From: Marinibaculum pumilum
Lineage (GTDB): Bacteria; Pseudomonadota; Alphaproteobacteria; Ferrovibrionales; Ferrovibrionaceae
Length of the DNA: 41,873 nt
NCBI RefSeq assembly: GCF_042646425.1
Contig: NZ_JBHRTR010000016.1
Span: 1 to 41,873, forward strand
Direction of reading: 5' to 3'
Part shown: positions 1 to 7,538 of the stretch, in pieces
How the letters are laid out: each line of letters begins with the position of its first letter
Position numbering within the stretch: position 1 is the stretch's first letter
The notes under the pieces: generated by a model
Seen by the model: the letters and a program-made list of their open reading frames with translations, nothing else
Told to the model about the DNA's origin: nothing
The model's database searches: none
Made by a program: the position numbers and the translations under genes

Positions 1-119
1 CGAACATTCCGCCAGAACGCTCGTTTCCAAGTAGAATCAATGCCATGCACCCCGTCATCCGAAATCGTGCCGGACAGCACTGCCTCAAGGGCGAGGATGA
101 CGAACGCGGTCGCCGTACA
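1..119 (-). other. possible 3'-truncated reading frame at window edge
   Basis: Downstream of the DUF4150 gene on the minus strand a frame stays open to the window edge and reads T-A-T-A-F-V-I-L-A-L-E-A-V-L-S-G, which resembles a signal-peptide core. No start codon lies in this frame. The ATG at about 121 in a neighbouring frame, which has an AGAGGA ribosome site in front, stops after 11 codons. It may be the start of another secretion-linked gene with a frameshift, or chance. Only about 120 bases are visible. Confidence 0.2.
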
Positions 120-143
120 TACACCATCCTCTCCGCCGCCGCC

Positions 144-548
144 CTATCGCAGGAACAGCACGAAGGGCTGGCAGGGGGTCAGCGCGGTGGCGCCCGGCGC
201 GTTGATGTTGTTCTGCAGGGTCGGCTTGAAGCTGTTGCGGGCCGGCAGGAAGTTGATGTTGATGCCGACGCAGCCCATCAGCGAGCGGCAGGGCTGCGAG
301 ATGCCGCCGCAGGCCACCGCGCCGCCGCCGGAAACGCCGGCCTGGTCGCCGTTGGTCACCGGCTCCGAACTCATCATCGTGTGGGCGGGCGCCACCGCCA
401 GCAGGACATTGGCGGAGGCCGGCGTGGCCGTCGTCGCGGTCGCCATGTTCGGATAGGGCAGCGGCACGGTGGCCGGGCCGACCACCGTGTTGCAGGTGTC
501 GGGGAAGGCCAGGCTCATCCCCGGCAGGGCATTGCAGGCGAAGACCAT
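144..548 (-). CDS. DUF4150 PAAR-like protein, copy 1
   Basis: This 134-residue protein belongs to the DUF4150 (PAAR-like) family. Members are thought to cap the VgrG spike of type VI secretion systems and to carry or recruit effectors. The family pattern is visible: an N-terminal FPDTCNT stretch, a glycine-rich GDQAGVSGGGAV segment at the centre, and a C-terminal NAPG...PCQPFVLFLR end. It is the domain alone, with no toxin extension. It follows vgrG copy 1 on the same strand after 29 bases and has a purine-rich site (GGGAGAAAGAGG) before its ATG, so it is probably cotranscribed. It is highly similar to the copy at 16335-16739, including the neighbour and spacing, which indicates a module duplication. 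Confidence 0.88.
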   Translation of the reverse strand: MVFACNALPGMSLAFPDTCNTVVGPATVPLPYPNMATATTATPASANVLLAVAPAHTMMSSEPVTNGDQAGVSGGGAVACGGISQPCRSLMGCVGININFLPARNSFKPTLQNNINAPGATALTPCQPFVLFLR

Positions 549-577
549 CTTCCTCTTTCTCCCCCCGGCCGGCGGCT

Positions 578-2563
578 TCAGTCCCCGTTATCGTCGCTGT
601 CGCCGCCGCTGCCGCCGCCCGACTGCGATTGCGGCTGCCCGCTGCCGCTGCCGTTCGCGAGCTGCGGCTTGTCGACCGACCCGTCCTTGATCGTCGTATA
701 GATGCCCTGGTTGCTGCGTACGAAGGCGCCGTCATACATCTCCACGGTCACCGTGCCGCCGACGGTGATGTTGAAGTTGCCCATCACCTTGAGATTCAGG
801 TCGCCGCCGACCCGCAGGTTGCGGCTGCCGTAGGTGACATCCTCGTAGTCGCCGCCGGTGAAATCGCCGCGCCGCTTCTTGGCGCTGACCACCACCAGCT
901 CGTCGCCGGGCTTGTCGTAGTGCAGGAAGCCGCTGCCGCCGCGGTCGGTGACGCCGGACATGAGGCGGTTCTGCACCGCCGTGGCCAGCAGGTTGTGGGT
1001 CTCCGTCGCCGGCGGATAGGCGGGCTTCGCGCGGCTGTTGTACAGCGAGCCGGTGATGCAGGGCCGGTCGGGATCGTTGTCGATGAACTCCACCAGCACC
1101 TCGTCGCCGCTGCGCGGCCAGTGCATGGTGCCCCAGCGCGGCCCGGCCCAGGTCTGCAGCAGCCGCGCCCGGACCGGTGTCGGGTTCGCCTGGTCGTCCC
1201 ACTTGAAGACGATCATCGGGCAGGTGTCCTGGTTGACGTCCGCGACCTCGGCCTGGGAGGCGGTGACGACATTGGCGATCTGCGGCGCCTCCACCTGCGG
1301 GCGCTTGGGGATCGGCGTCGGGCTGTAGGGCACGTCGGTGCGCAGCCCCTCGAAGACATTGCGGAAGATGCCGGCGCCGTCGGGCCGGCGCCGGCGCAGC
1401 TCGTGGCGCACCAGGCAGACCATGTAGCGCTCCCCCGGCGCCAGGCCGGGCATCCGCTCGGTCGCCTCCAGCGGCAGGGTCATCACCGCACCCGGCATGA
1501 TGTCCGGGCACATGCTTTCCACCCGCAGGAACCATTTCTGGTAGGCGAAGGCGTTCATCCGCCGCTTCGCCACCACGTCGACCCCGGCGGTCAGCTTCCG
1601 GAAATGCCCCGGATAGTCGTAGATCGTGTGCGCGCCGGTATCGGCCGGGTACTGCGCCACCAGCCGCGCGGAGGCATTGTCGGGATTGTAGTCGCGCATC
1701 CGGTACTGGTCCGGCACCAGGCGCGAGCGCATGCCCACGTCGGTGACGACATCGTCCATCAGCTCGACCATGTCCTCCAGCCGCTGGGAGATCCGGAAAC
1801 TGCGCCCGTCGAGCGCATCGAGCTGCGCATCCTCGTTGGTCTGGCACAGCAGGATGCTGGTGCCCTGCGCGTCATGTTCGAAGTTGAGGAAGATGTTGTC
1901 GCGTTCCAGCACCCGGGTCACGAAGTCCAGGTCGGATTCATCCATCTGGATCGTGAAGTCGCGCTCCGCCAGGCCGGAGACATTGCCCTTGGTCACAGGC
2001 GCGCCGCCATAGACCTTGGCATATTCGCCGATCAGCTTGTTCAGGATGTCGACCGAGGTGCCCTTCCAGATCCGCCGGCGGCGGGAATAGTTGAACAGGG
2101 CGGTCCAGGGGCCGATCAGCACCTCCAGGGTGCGGCGGTCGCCGATGCATTCGTCGCGATAGGCGGCGAACAGCACGATGCCGTGCACCAGCCGGTCGCC
2201 CATCTTCAGGGTGGCCGGCGCATTTGTCAGGCCGCCGGTGGTGCTCTGCCCCATGATCAGCGGAAAGCGATAGGCTTCCATGCCGACCTGCGCCCAGATG
2301 TAGTAGGGTTCCGGCACCTCGGTCGGAAAGGGCAGGCTGTGCGGCCAGGCCAGGTGGGTCAGCGGCCCCGGGTCCGGGTCGGTCATGTCCAGCCGCGGCT
2401 GGTCGACGAAATCCTCCGGCTGCTGGAAGGCGCCGTCCAGGCTGATCGGCTGGCCGGAGAGGCCCTCCACGAAAGTCATCGACCGCAGCCGGTCGCCGTG
2501 GAAGACCAGCTCGCCGCCGGCGACGTTCTTCCGCGGCCGCAGCACGAGTTGCAGGCCTTCCAT
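578..2563 (-). CDS. vgrG: type VI secretion tip protein VgrG, copy 1
   Basis: This 661-residue protein is a VgrG spike, the trimeric needle tip that carries effectors across target membranes. The N-terminal two thirds is the gpD/gp44-like base, with the family pattern of a rearranged phage tail hub. About residues 455-515 form the gp5-like OB fold (WGTMHWPRSGDEVLVEF, then DPDRPCITGS). A short beta region (NFNITVGGTVTVEM) and a low-complexity Gly/Ser/Gln/Asp tail follow, and no toxin domain is seen. I chose the ATG at 2563 because AAAGGAGG lies directly upstream; a longer frame begins at 2629 but has no ribosome site. DUF4150 copy 1 follows. The tail is the part that differs most from VgrG copy 2. 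Confidence 0.93.
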   Translation of the reverse strand: MEGLQLVLRPRKNVAGGELVFHGDRLRSMTFVEGLSGQPISLDGAFQQPEDFVDQPRLDMTDPDPGPLTHLAWPHSLPFPTEVPEPYYIWAQVGMEAYRFPLIMGQSTTGGLTNAPATLKMGDRLVHGIVLFAAYRDECIGDRRTLEVLIGPWTALFNYSRRRRIWKGTSVDILNKLIGEYAKVYGGAPVTKGNVSGLAERDFTIQMDESDLDFVTRVLERDNIFLNFEHDAQGTSILLCQTNEDAQLDALDGRSFRISQRLEDMVELMDDVVTDVGMRSRLVPDQYRMRDYNPDNASARLVAQYPADTGAHTIYDYPGHFRKLTAGVDVVAKRRMNAFAYQKWFLRVESMCPDIMPGAVMTLPLEATERMPGLAPGERYMVCLVRHELRRRRPDGAGIFRNVFEGLRTDVPYSPTPIPKRPQVEAPQIANVVTASQAEVADVNQDTCPMIVFKWDDQANPTPVRARLLQTWAGPRWGTMHWPRSGDEVLVEFIDNDPDRPCITGSLYNSRAKPAYPPATETHNLLATAVQNRLMSGVTDRGGSGFLHYDKPGDELVVVSAKKRRGDFTGGDYEDVTYGSRNLRVGGDLNLKVMGNFNITVGGTVTVEMYDGAFVRSNQGIYTTIKDGSVDKPQLANGSGSGQPQSQSGGGSGGDSDDNGD

Positions 2564-2955
2564 GGCATGCCTCCTTTCGACATCGCCCGTCCCCGCCGGA
2601 ACCGACCGGGCGGCCGTGCAGCAAGCCAACCGAGCGCATTAGAACGTCATGCTGAGGAGCCTGTTTTGATACGGAGGCCAACTCGGGCACAAAGCCTAGC
2701 TCACCTAGCCACACTCACATGCGAACGCCAATTCCTACGCGTCAGTTTCCCAGATGAAAGTCCGCTCAATAACCAACTTCTGTAAATCGTCACTGGGTGA
2801 GACCCGCGATGGCGAGTTTTGAGATTCCCCCAGGGTACTCGGCCGCCAAAAAATCTTATGATCAGGATCGCATTGGTGGCAACCACCTATTGCGACAACT
2901 CAATCTTTGGCTCTACGCTTTCTTCGAACAGCCAATCCGTCCGAAGGGACCAAGA
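2564..2955. other. non-coding junction between vgrG and the AT-rich ATPase gene
   Basis: About 390 bases hold the vgrG ribosome site at the left and the ATPase gene's leader at the right. Base composition falls from GC-rich to mixed to AT-rich here, marking the left edge of imported DNA. A frame open from 2797 reads into the ATPase, but its first 53 codons do not look like part of the family. I found no clear attachment site, tRNA fragment or inverted repeat matching the other side of the insert. Confidence 0.5.
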
Positions 2956-5178
2956 ATGAGACACAAAATATCAAAAATTGCCATTTTGAACTATCGTAGT
3001 ATAAATCAAGCAATTTTGGAAAATTGCTCTAATTTAAATATCATCGTTGGCCGTAACAATTCTGGAAAATCAAATATTTTGTCTGCTATTGATTTGTTTT
3101 TTCAACATTCTAGAAATAGACATATAAGTTCTGTCTGGGCAGGTCGCGGCCGCCCGAAGGACGAATTTTTTGGCCGTAATTTGGAAAATCCGATCTCTAT
3201 TGCTGTGGAATTAGATATAGACGAAGCATTTTCTAATTCGATATGCGATGCAATTATAAATGAATACGAAGGAGTAGAAAAAGCGATTGCCAATCTTAGA
3301 AAGGAAAACGCTCTATCTATTTTCCTTAAAGGGATATATATAGATGGAAGGATTTCGATTTATGTTCATGATATATCTTTCGGAAATGTTTCGGTCGACA
3401 ATAACGAGATTGTCTTAACGGGAACAAGCCTCATGAGCGTATCATTCGAGGCGGCCTTGCATATTATTAAAAATGAAAGAGAGTTAGAAAATTTACAATT
3501 TCAGTTAGAAAAGTTTATTGAGGCTTTCGACCGGCTTGAAACCCGCGCTGTTTGGGAAGACGATGAAGATGACTATCCCAGATACATAATTGGCAATATT
3601 TTTGGAAAAGCTAGGGAAACTAATACAGCTAAGAGACTGCAAAAAATTGCCGCGGAGTCTGAAAGTTCTGAGGAATTCTTACAGAAATCTAATGACATTC
3701 GCGCAGATTTGGAATCTCAAATCGACGCCCTCGGAATGAAGCCTCTGCCTGAAAATATCGTCACATATTCGGGATCGGTAAGTAAACCCCCTCAATTTTG
3801 CGTTCATATACTGGAGAATATTTCGGAATGTGCGCCGCTTCATTTCACTGAAAACAGAGAGCCAATAGGAAATGCTGAGGCCCTTAAACTTTTGAGATTG
3901 AAGACAACACGAGGCGGTCCAGCCCGCTTAACCGCGCTACAAAGTACTGTCCAGTCGCTTCTAGGTGTTTCAGTCGATGCATTCGAAGCTGAGGATGACG
4001 ATAATTTGGCATTTATGCCACGCAGGCGCGCCTCGAGAAATGCTGAAATGGATATAGATGATTTTCTTGTCGACGCCAATGGAGCAGGAATTCGAGAAGC
4101 TCTTCGAATTGTTTTGGATGTAGAGTTACTTTCCCCAAAAATAGTACTAGTAGAAGAACCAGAAGTTCATTTACACCCTGGTCTTGAGAATGTTATGCAT
4201 AGATATCTTTCAGAAAAATCAAATATATCGCAAATATTCGTCGCGACACATTCAACAAATTTCATAGATACCACGGAAACGCAAAATGTCTACGTTGTCT
4301 CCAAAGACGAAAATGGCACATTTGTAAAAAATACCGTGCAACAAGATGATATTGTGAAAATCCCATCAGAAATAGGTCTGCGGCCCAGTTCAGTTTTAAT
4401 GTTTGACAGACTAGTTTTTGTAGAAGGCCCCTCCGATGAATCAATAATACGAGAATTTGCAAAAACATTGGAGGTAAATATTTCTTCAAGAAACATCGGA
4501 TTTGTATACTTAGGGGTTAGCAGCAACATATCGGCATTTTATTCGACTGACTTGATAGAAATAATGAAAAAAAGAAACGTTCCGGCTTGTTTTATAATTG
4601 ATAGAGATGAAAAAGAAGAGCAAGAATTACAAAAAATACAAAATAACTTTGGGAATAATGCAAAAATTTTTACACTGAATTGCAGAGAAATTGAAAATTA
4701 CTTGCTTGACTCAAACGCAATCATGCAACTCATAAACCATAAATCGTCAACAACAAACCAAAAAAATAGAATTGAAGATGTTCTGGAAATTGAGAAACTT
4801 TTGGAAAAAGAATCTATGGAGATGAAAGATAAAGTAATTGACATGCTAATTCATAAAAAACTCCTAGCACCGATGTATCCAAACAGAATGCAAGGTGCAA
4901 ACTATGTTGAGAAAATCGATGATTCTATAAAGTACCTAGAGCAGATAAAAAGCTCTATAACGGAAATCTCTGGAAAAATTTCTTCTGATTTGGACAAAGT
5001 CTGGCCTGAATCATGCAAACAACGCGCTCCCGGCTCTCTGATTCTAGATCGTTTGATGAAGAATTTTTCTTTAAACTATAATAAAGATAGAGATGCAAAA
5101 TTTTTAGCTTCGAAAATTCCTCAAAATAGTATTGGCGAAGATATCAAAAAAATTATCAGTTATCTTTCGACATACTAA
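2956..5178 (+). CDS. OLD-like AAA ATPase with C-terminal TOPRIM nuclease domain
   Basis: This 740-residue protein combines an ABC/SMC-like ATPase with a TOPRIM-like domain, the architecture of OLD-family nucleases used in phage defence. The Walker A is GRNNSGKS (residues 32-39). The Walker B is IVLVEEPEVHLHP (396-408), followed by an FVATHSTNFID switch-like segment. The TOPRIM part shows FVEG (488-491), an acidic IIDRDE (547-552) and REIENYLLD (577-585). The start at 2956 places the usual first beta strand at the N-terminus and follows AAGGGA. The gene is strikingly AT-rich with A/T-ending codons, unlike every neighbour, so it was probably acquired recently. No helicase, reverse transcriptase or second defence gene adjoins it, so it resembles a stand-alone class 1 OLD or a fused AAA-DUF4435 (PARIS-like) protein. 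Substrate and trigger are unknown. Confidence 0.85.
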   Translation: MRHKISKIAILNYRSINQAILENCSNLNIIVGRNNSGKSNILSAIDLFFQHSRNRHISSVWAGRGRPKDEFFGRNLENPISIAVELDIDEAFSNSICDAIINEYEGVEKAIANLRKENALSIFLKGIYIDGRISIYVHDISFGNVSVDNNEIVLTGTSLMSVSFEAALHIIKNERELENLQFQLEKFIEAFDRLETRAVWEDDEDDYPRYIIGNIFGKARETNTAKRLQKIAAESESSEEFLQKSNDIRADLESQIDALGMKPLPENIVTYSGSVSKPPQFCVHILENISECAPLHFTENREPIGNAEALKLLRLKTTRGGPARLTALQSTVQSLLGVSVDAFEAEDDDNLAFMPRRRASRNAEMDIDDFLVDANGAGIREALRIVLDVELLSPKIVLVEEPEVHLHPGLENVMHRYLSEKSNISQIFVATHSTNFIDTTETQNVYVVSKDENGTFVKNTVQQDDIVKIPSEIGLRPSSVLMFDRLVFVEGPSDESIIREFAKTLEVNISSRNIGFVYLGVSSNISAFYSTDLIEIMKKRNVPACFIIDRDEKEEQELQKIQNNFGNNAKIFTLNCREIENYLLDSNAIMQLINHKSSTTNQKNRIEDVLEIEKLLEKESMEMKDKVIDMLIHKKLLAPMYPNRMQGANYVEKIDDSIKYLEQIKSSITEISGKISSDLDKVWPESCKQRAPGSLILDRLMKNFSLNYNKDRDAKFLASKIPQNSIGEDIKKIISYLSTY

Positions 5179-5232
5179 ATTCTATATTCCGATCTCACCT
5201 CCATACTCAAATGAATCCCGTCTCAGCACAAC

Positions 5233-6327
5233 CTAGTGGATTGACTCCAACGCTTGGAACCCTCGTGCCCGCGCAGCGATGATTTCGGTCGGATCGGCGC
5301 GCCAGACGAAGGGCTTCGGGGCTTGGTTGTGCTCGTCGACGAAGCGATTGATGGCAGCCTGGAGGTCGAGCACCGAATGGAACACGCCATGTTTCAGCCG
5401 CCTGCGGGTGAGTTTGGCGAAGAAGCCTTCGACGGCGTTCAGCCACGAACTGGATGTGGGTGTGAAGTGGAAGGTCCAGCGCGGGTGGCGCGCCAGCCAG
5501 CTGCGGACTTCCGGCGTCTTGTGGGCTGCGTAGTTGTCCATGATGGCATGGATGACCTTGCCGGCCGGGATGTCGCGCTCGATCGCATTGAGGAAGCGGA
5601 TGAACTCCTGATGCCGGTGGCGCTGCATGTTTCGGCCGGTGACGGTGCCCTCCAGCACGTTCAGCGCAGCAAACAGCGTGGTGGTCCCATTGCGCTTATA
5701 GTCGTGGGTCATGGTCGCACCGCGCCCTTTCTTGAGCGGCAGCCCGGGCTGGGTGCGGTCGAGAGCCTGGATCTGGGACTTTTCGTCGATGCTGAGGACC
5801 ACGGCGTGAACTGGAGGCGCAACGTACAGGCCGACGATGTCATGAAGTTTCTCGACGAAGGCTGGATCGTTGGACAGCTTGAAGCTGCGCCACCGATGGG
5901 GAGCCAGGCCGTGAGCCTTCCAGATCTTCTGGACCGTCGACACCGCGAGCCCCACCGCATTGGACATCGCTTGCGCTGTCCAGTGGGTGGCCTCGTGCGG
6001 AGGAGCCTCCAGGGTCAGCCGTACAACCTCGGCCACACGATCATCGGCGACCGGCGGCGTGCCGGGCGGGCGGGTCTTGTCGCGCAGAAGACCTTCGACA
6101 CCGGCTTCCATGAACCGCGCCTGCCACCGCCAGACTGTGGTCTTGGAGGTGCCGGTCGCCGCCATGACGGCATTCGTCCCGACGCCATCGGCGCTCAGCA
6201 GCACGATCCGGGCACGCCAGACATGCTTCTGCGGCGAGTTGCGGTCCGCGACGACGGCTTCGAGCCGCCGACGGTCGGCATCGTTGAGGCTGATCGATAT
6301 TCCTGTGCGCATGCCCCAGACTCGCAT
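5233..6327 (-). CDS. IS630-family transposase
   Basis: This 364-residue transposase catalyses movement of the surrounding insertion sequence. Residues 15-150 form a double helix-turn-helix DNA-binding region (VWRARIVLLSADGVGTNAV, then TSKTTVWRWQARF). A DDE catalytic domain follows, with D181 (SIDEKSQ), D264 (IMDNYAAHK) and E300 (WLNAVEGFF). Length and motif order match the IS630/Tc1-mariner-like group, and no frameshift or stop is present, so it looks active. The ATG at 6327 is preceded by AGAAGG; a second in-frame ATG lies five codons in. The TAG stop uses the TA target dinucleotide at the element's left edge. Confidence 0.95.
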   Translation of the reverse strand: MRVWGMRTGISISLNDADRRRLEAVVADRNSPQKHVWRARIVLLSADGVGTNAVMAATGTSKTTVWRWQARFMEAGVEGLLRDKTRPPGTPPVADDRVAEVVRLTLEAPPHEATHWTAQAMSNAVGLAVSTVQKIWKAHGLAPHRWRSFKLSNDPAFVEKLHDIVGLYVAPPVHAVVLSIDEKSQIQALDRTQPGLPLKKGRGATMTHDYKRNGTTTLFAALNVLEGTVTGRNMQRHRHQEFIRFLNAIERDIPAGKVIHAIMDNYAAHKTPEVRSWLARHPRWTFHFTPTSSSWLNAVEGFFAKLTRRRLKHGVFHSVLDLQAAINRFVDEHNQAPKPFVWRADPTEIIAARARGFQALESIH

Positions 6328-6381
6328 GCCGGACGCCTTCTGGGAATCCCAAAAGGGATTCCTCTGTCTCGGCTAATCCAC
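5236..6381 (-). mobile_element. complete IS630-family insertion sequence in a CTAG target
   Basis: The element is 1146 bases long. Its outermost seven bases are inverted repeats (GTGGATT at 5236-5242, AATCCAC at 6375-6381), with looser matching further in. TA dinucleotides at 5234-5235 and 6382-6383 are the duplicated target. The joined flanks read C-TA-G, the known preferred target of IS630. The target was the stop codon of the adjoining DMT permease, which is preserved. It carries one intact transposase. Confidence 0.88.
6343..6362. promoter_or_regulatory. hairpin in the transposase leader
   Basis: GGAATCCC and GGGATTCC are perfect 8-base arms around AAAA. The hairpin lies between the inverted repeat of the insertion sequence and the transposase ATG. 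Such leader stems can hide the ribosome site on transcripts entering from outside; here the stem ends about 15 bases before the start. That role is inferred. Confidence 0.5.
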
Positions 6382-7301
6382 TAGCTGTATAGCCGCGGCC
6401 GGTTCACCAGCCAGATGCCCAGCGCCACCAGGGCGAGCGCGGCGACGACCGCCGGGGTCAGCGGCTCGCCCAGCAAGAGGATGCCCGCCAGGACGGCGAA
6501 GACCGGGGTCAGGAATGTGAAGGCGGAGAGGTGCGCCGCCGGATAGCTGCGCATCAGCCAGAACCAGGCCAGGTAGCTGGCGAAGGCAACCACGACGATC
6601 TGGAAGGCCAGCGCGCCCAGCACCAGCGGGGTCGCCGCGACGATGCCGGGCTCCCCCATCGCCAGCGACAGGGGCGGCAGCGCCAGGGCGGAGACGGCCA
6701 GCTGGTAGAACAGGATCTTCTCCGCCCGCGCCCGCACCAGGGGGCTGCCCTTGATCAGCACGGTGGTGGCGCCCCAGGCGATTGCGCCGCCCAGGCACAT
6801 CAGGTCGCCGATCCATTCCTCCCCCTCCGCCAGGCGCAGGCCGTCGGCGAAGGCCAGGGCGATGCCACAGAAGGCGGCGGCCAGGCCGGCGGCCTTGGCG
6901 ACATTCATCCGCTCGCCCGGGATCAGCCAGTGGGCGCCCAGCGCCACCACGAACGGCGCCATGTAGACGAACAGCACGGAGCGGGAGGCGTAGGTGTAGC
7001 TCAGCCCCCAGTAGATCAGCATGAATTCCAGGGCGAACAGCAGGCCCGCGCCCAGCCCCCACCACAGGCTGCCGTCGCGGTCGAACAGGGGGATGCGCCG
7101 GGCCCGCGCCCAGAGCATCAGCAGGGCGCAGCTCCCGGCGGAGCGCAGGCCGGCCTGCAGCACCGGCGAAATCCCCTCCACCGCCACCTTCACCGAGACC
7201 TGGTAGAAGCCCCAGGTGGCGCAGAGCAGCACCACCAGAAGGACTGCCGACCGGTCCAGATGGTCATGCGCCCCCACCGCGCCCGCGGCATCGCCCGCCA
7301 T
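6381..7301 (-). CDS. EamA/DMT-family permease
   Basis: This 306-residue inner-membrane protein has two tandem EamA repeats and about ten hydrophobic helices, the layout of drug/metabolite transporters that export amino acids, metabolites or drugs. The first repeat runs from about residue 18 (VLLVVLLCATWGFYQVS) and the second from about residue 165 (MCLGGAIAWGATTVLIKG). The substrate cannot be read from the sequence. The ATG is preceded by GGGGGGAACGGA. The stop codon TAG sits exactly at the IS630 insertion point: its T and A belong to the target and its G is now supplied by the element, so the protein is unchanged. It is divergent from the TPR gene, with 237 bases between them. Confidence 0.9.
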   Translation of the reverse strand: MAGDAAGAVGAHDHLDRSAVLLVVLLCATWGFYQVSVKVAVEGISPVLQAGLRSAGSCALLMLWARARRIPLFDRDGSLWWGLGAGLLFALEFMLIYWGLSYTYASRSVLFVYMAPFVVALGAHWLIPGERMNVAKAAGLAAAFCGIALAFADGLRLAEGEEWIGDLMCLGGAIAWGATTVLIKGSPLVRARAEKILFYQLAVSALALPPLSLAMGEPGIVAATPLVLGALAFQIVVVAFASYLAWFWLMRSYPAAHLSAFTFLTPVFAVLAGILLLGEPLTPAVVAALALVALGIWLVNRPRLYS

Positions 7302-7538
7302 TCCGTTCCCCCCATTGCCGATGCGGCGGGAGCCTAGCCCGGCCCGCCGGCCGGGACGAGCCGCTGATCACGGCAGGGCCATCCCGGCGCCCATCTCAGG
7401 CCCAGATTGCGGGATCATATCGCACCGGTCCGGTGCCGCGGCCGGTGCCCTTCGGCCGGCCTGCGTGTATGTACCTTGCCCGCCGGGGCACGGCGCGGCC
7501 GCCGGACGATTCGATTGCAGCCAGGGGAACGGAAAGAC

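Noticed and set aside
629..2785. Plus-strand open frame of 718 codons over vgrG copy 1 (and the similar one at 16799-19222)
   Set aside because: The His/Arg/Gly-rich translation mirrors vgrG codons. The real gene is on the minus strand with a ribosome site.
2797..2955. Longer N-terminus of the AT-rich ATPase starting at GTG 2797
   Set aside because: The extra 53 residues are not family-like and come from mixed-composition flank. The 2956 ATG has a ribosome site and begins with the first ATPase strand.
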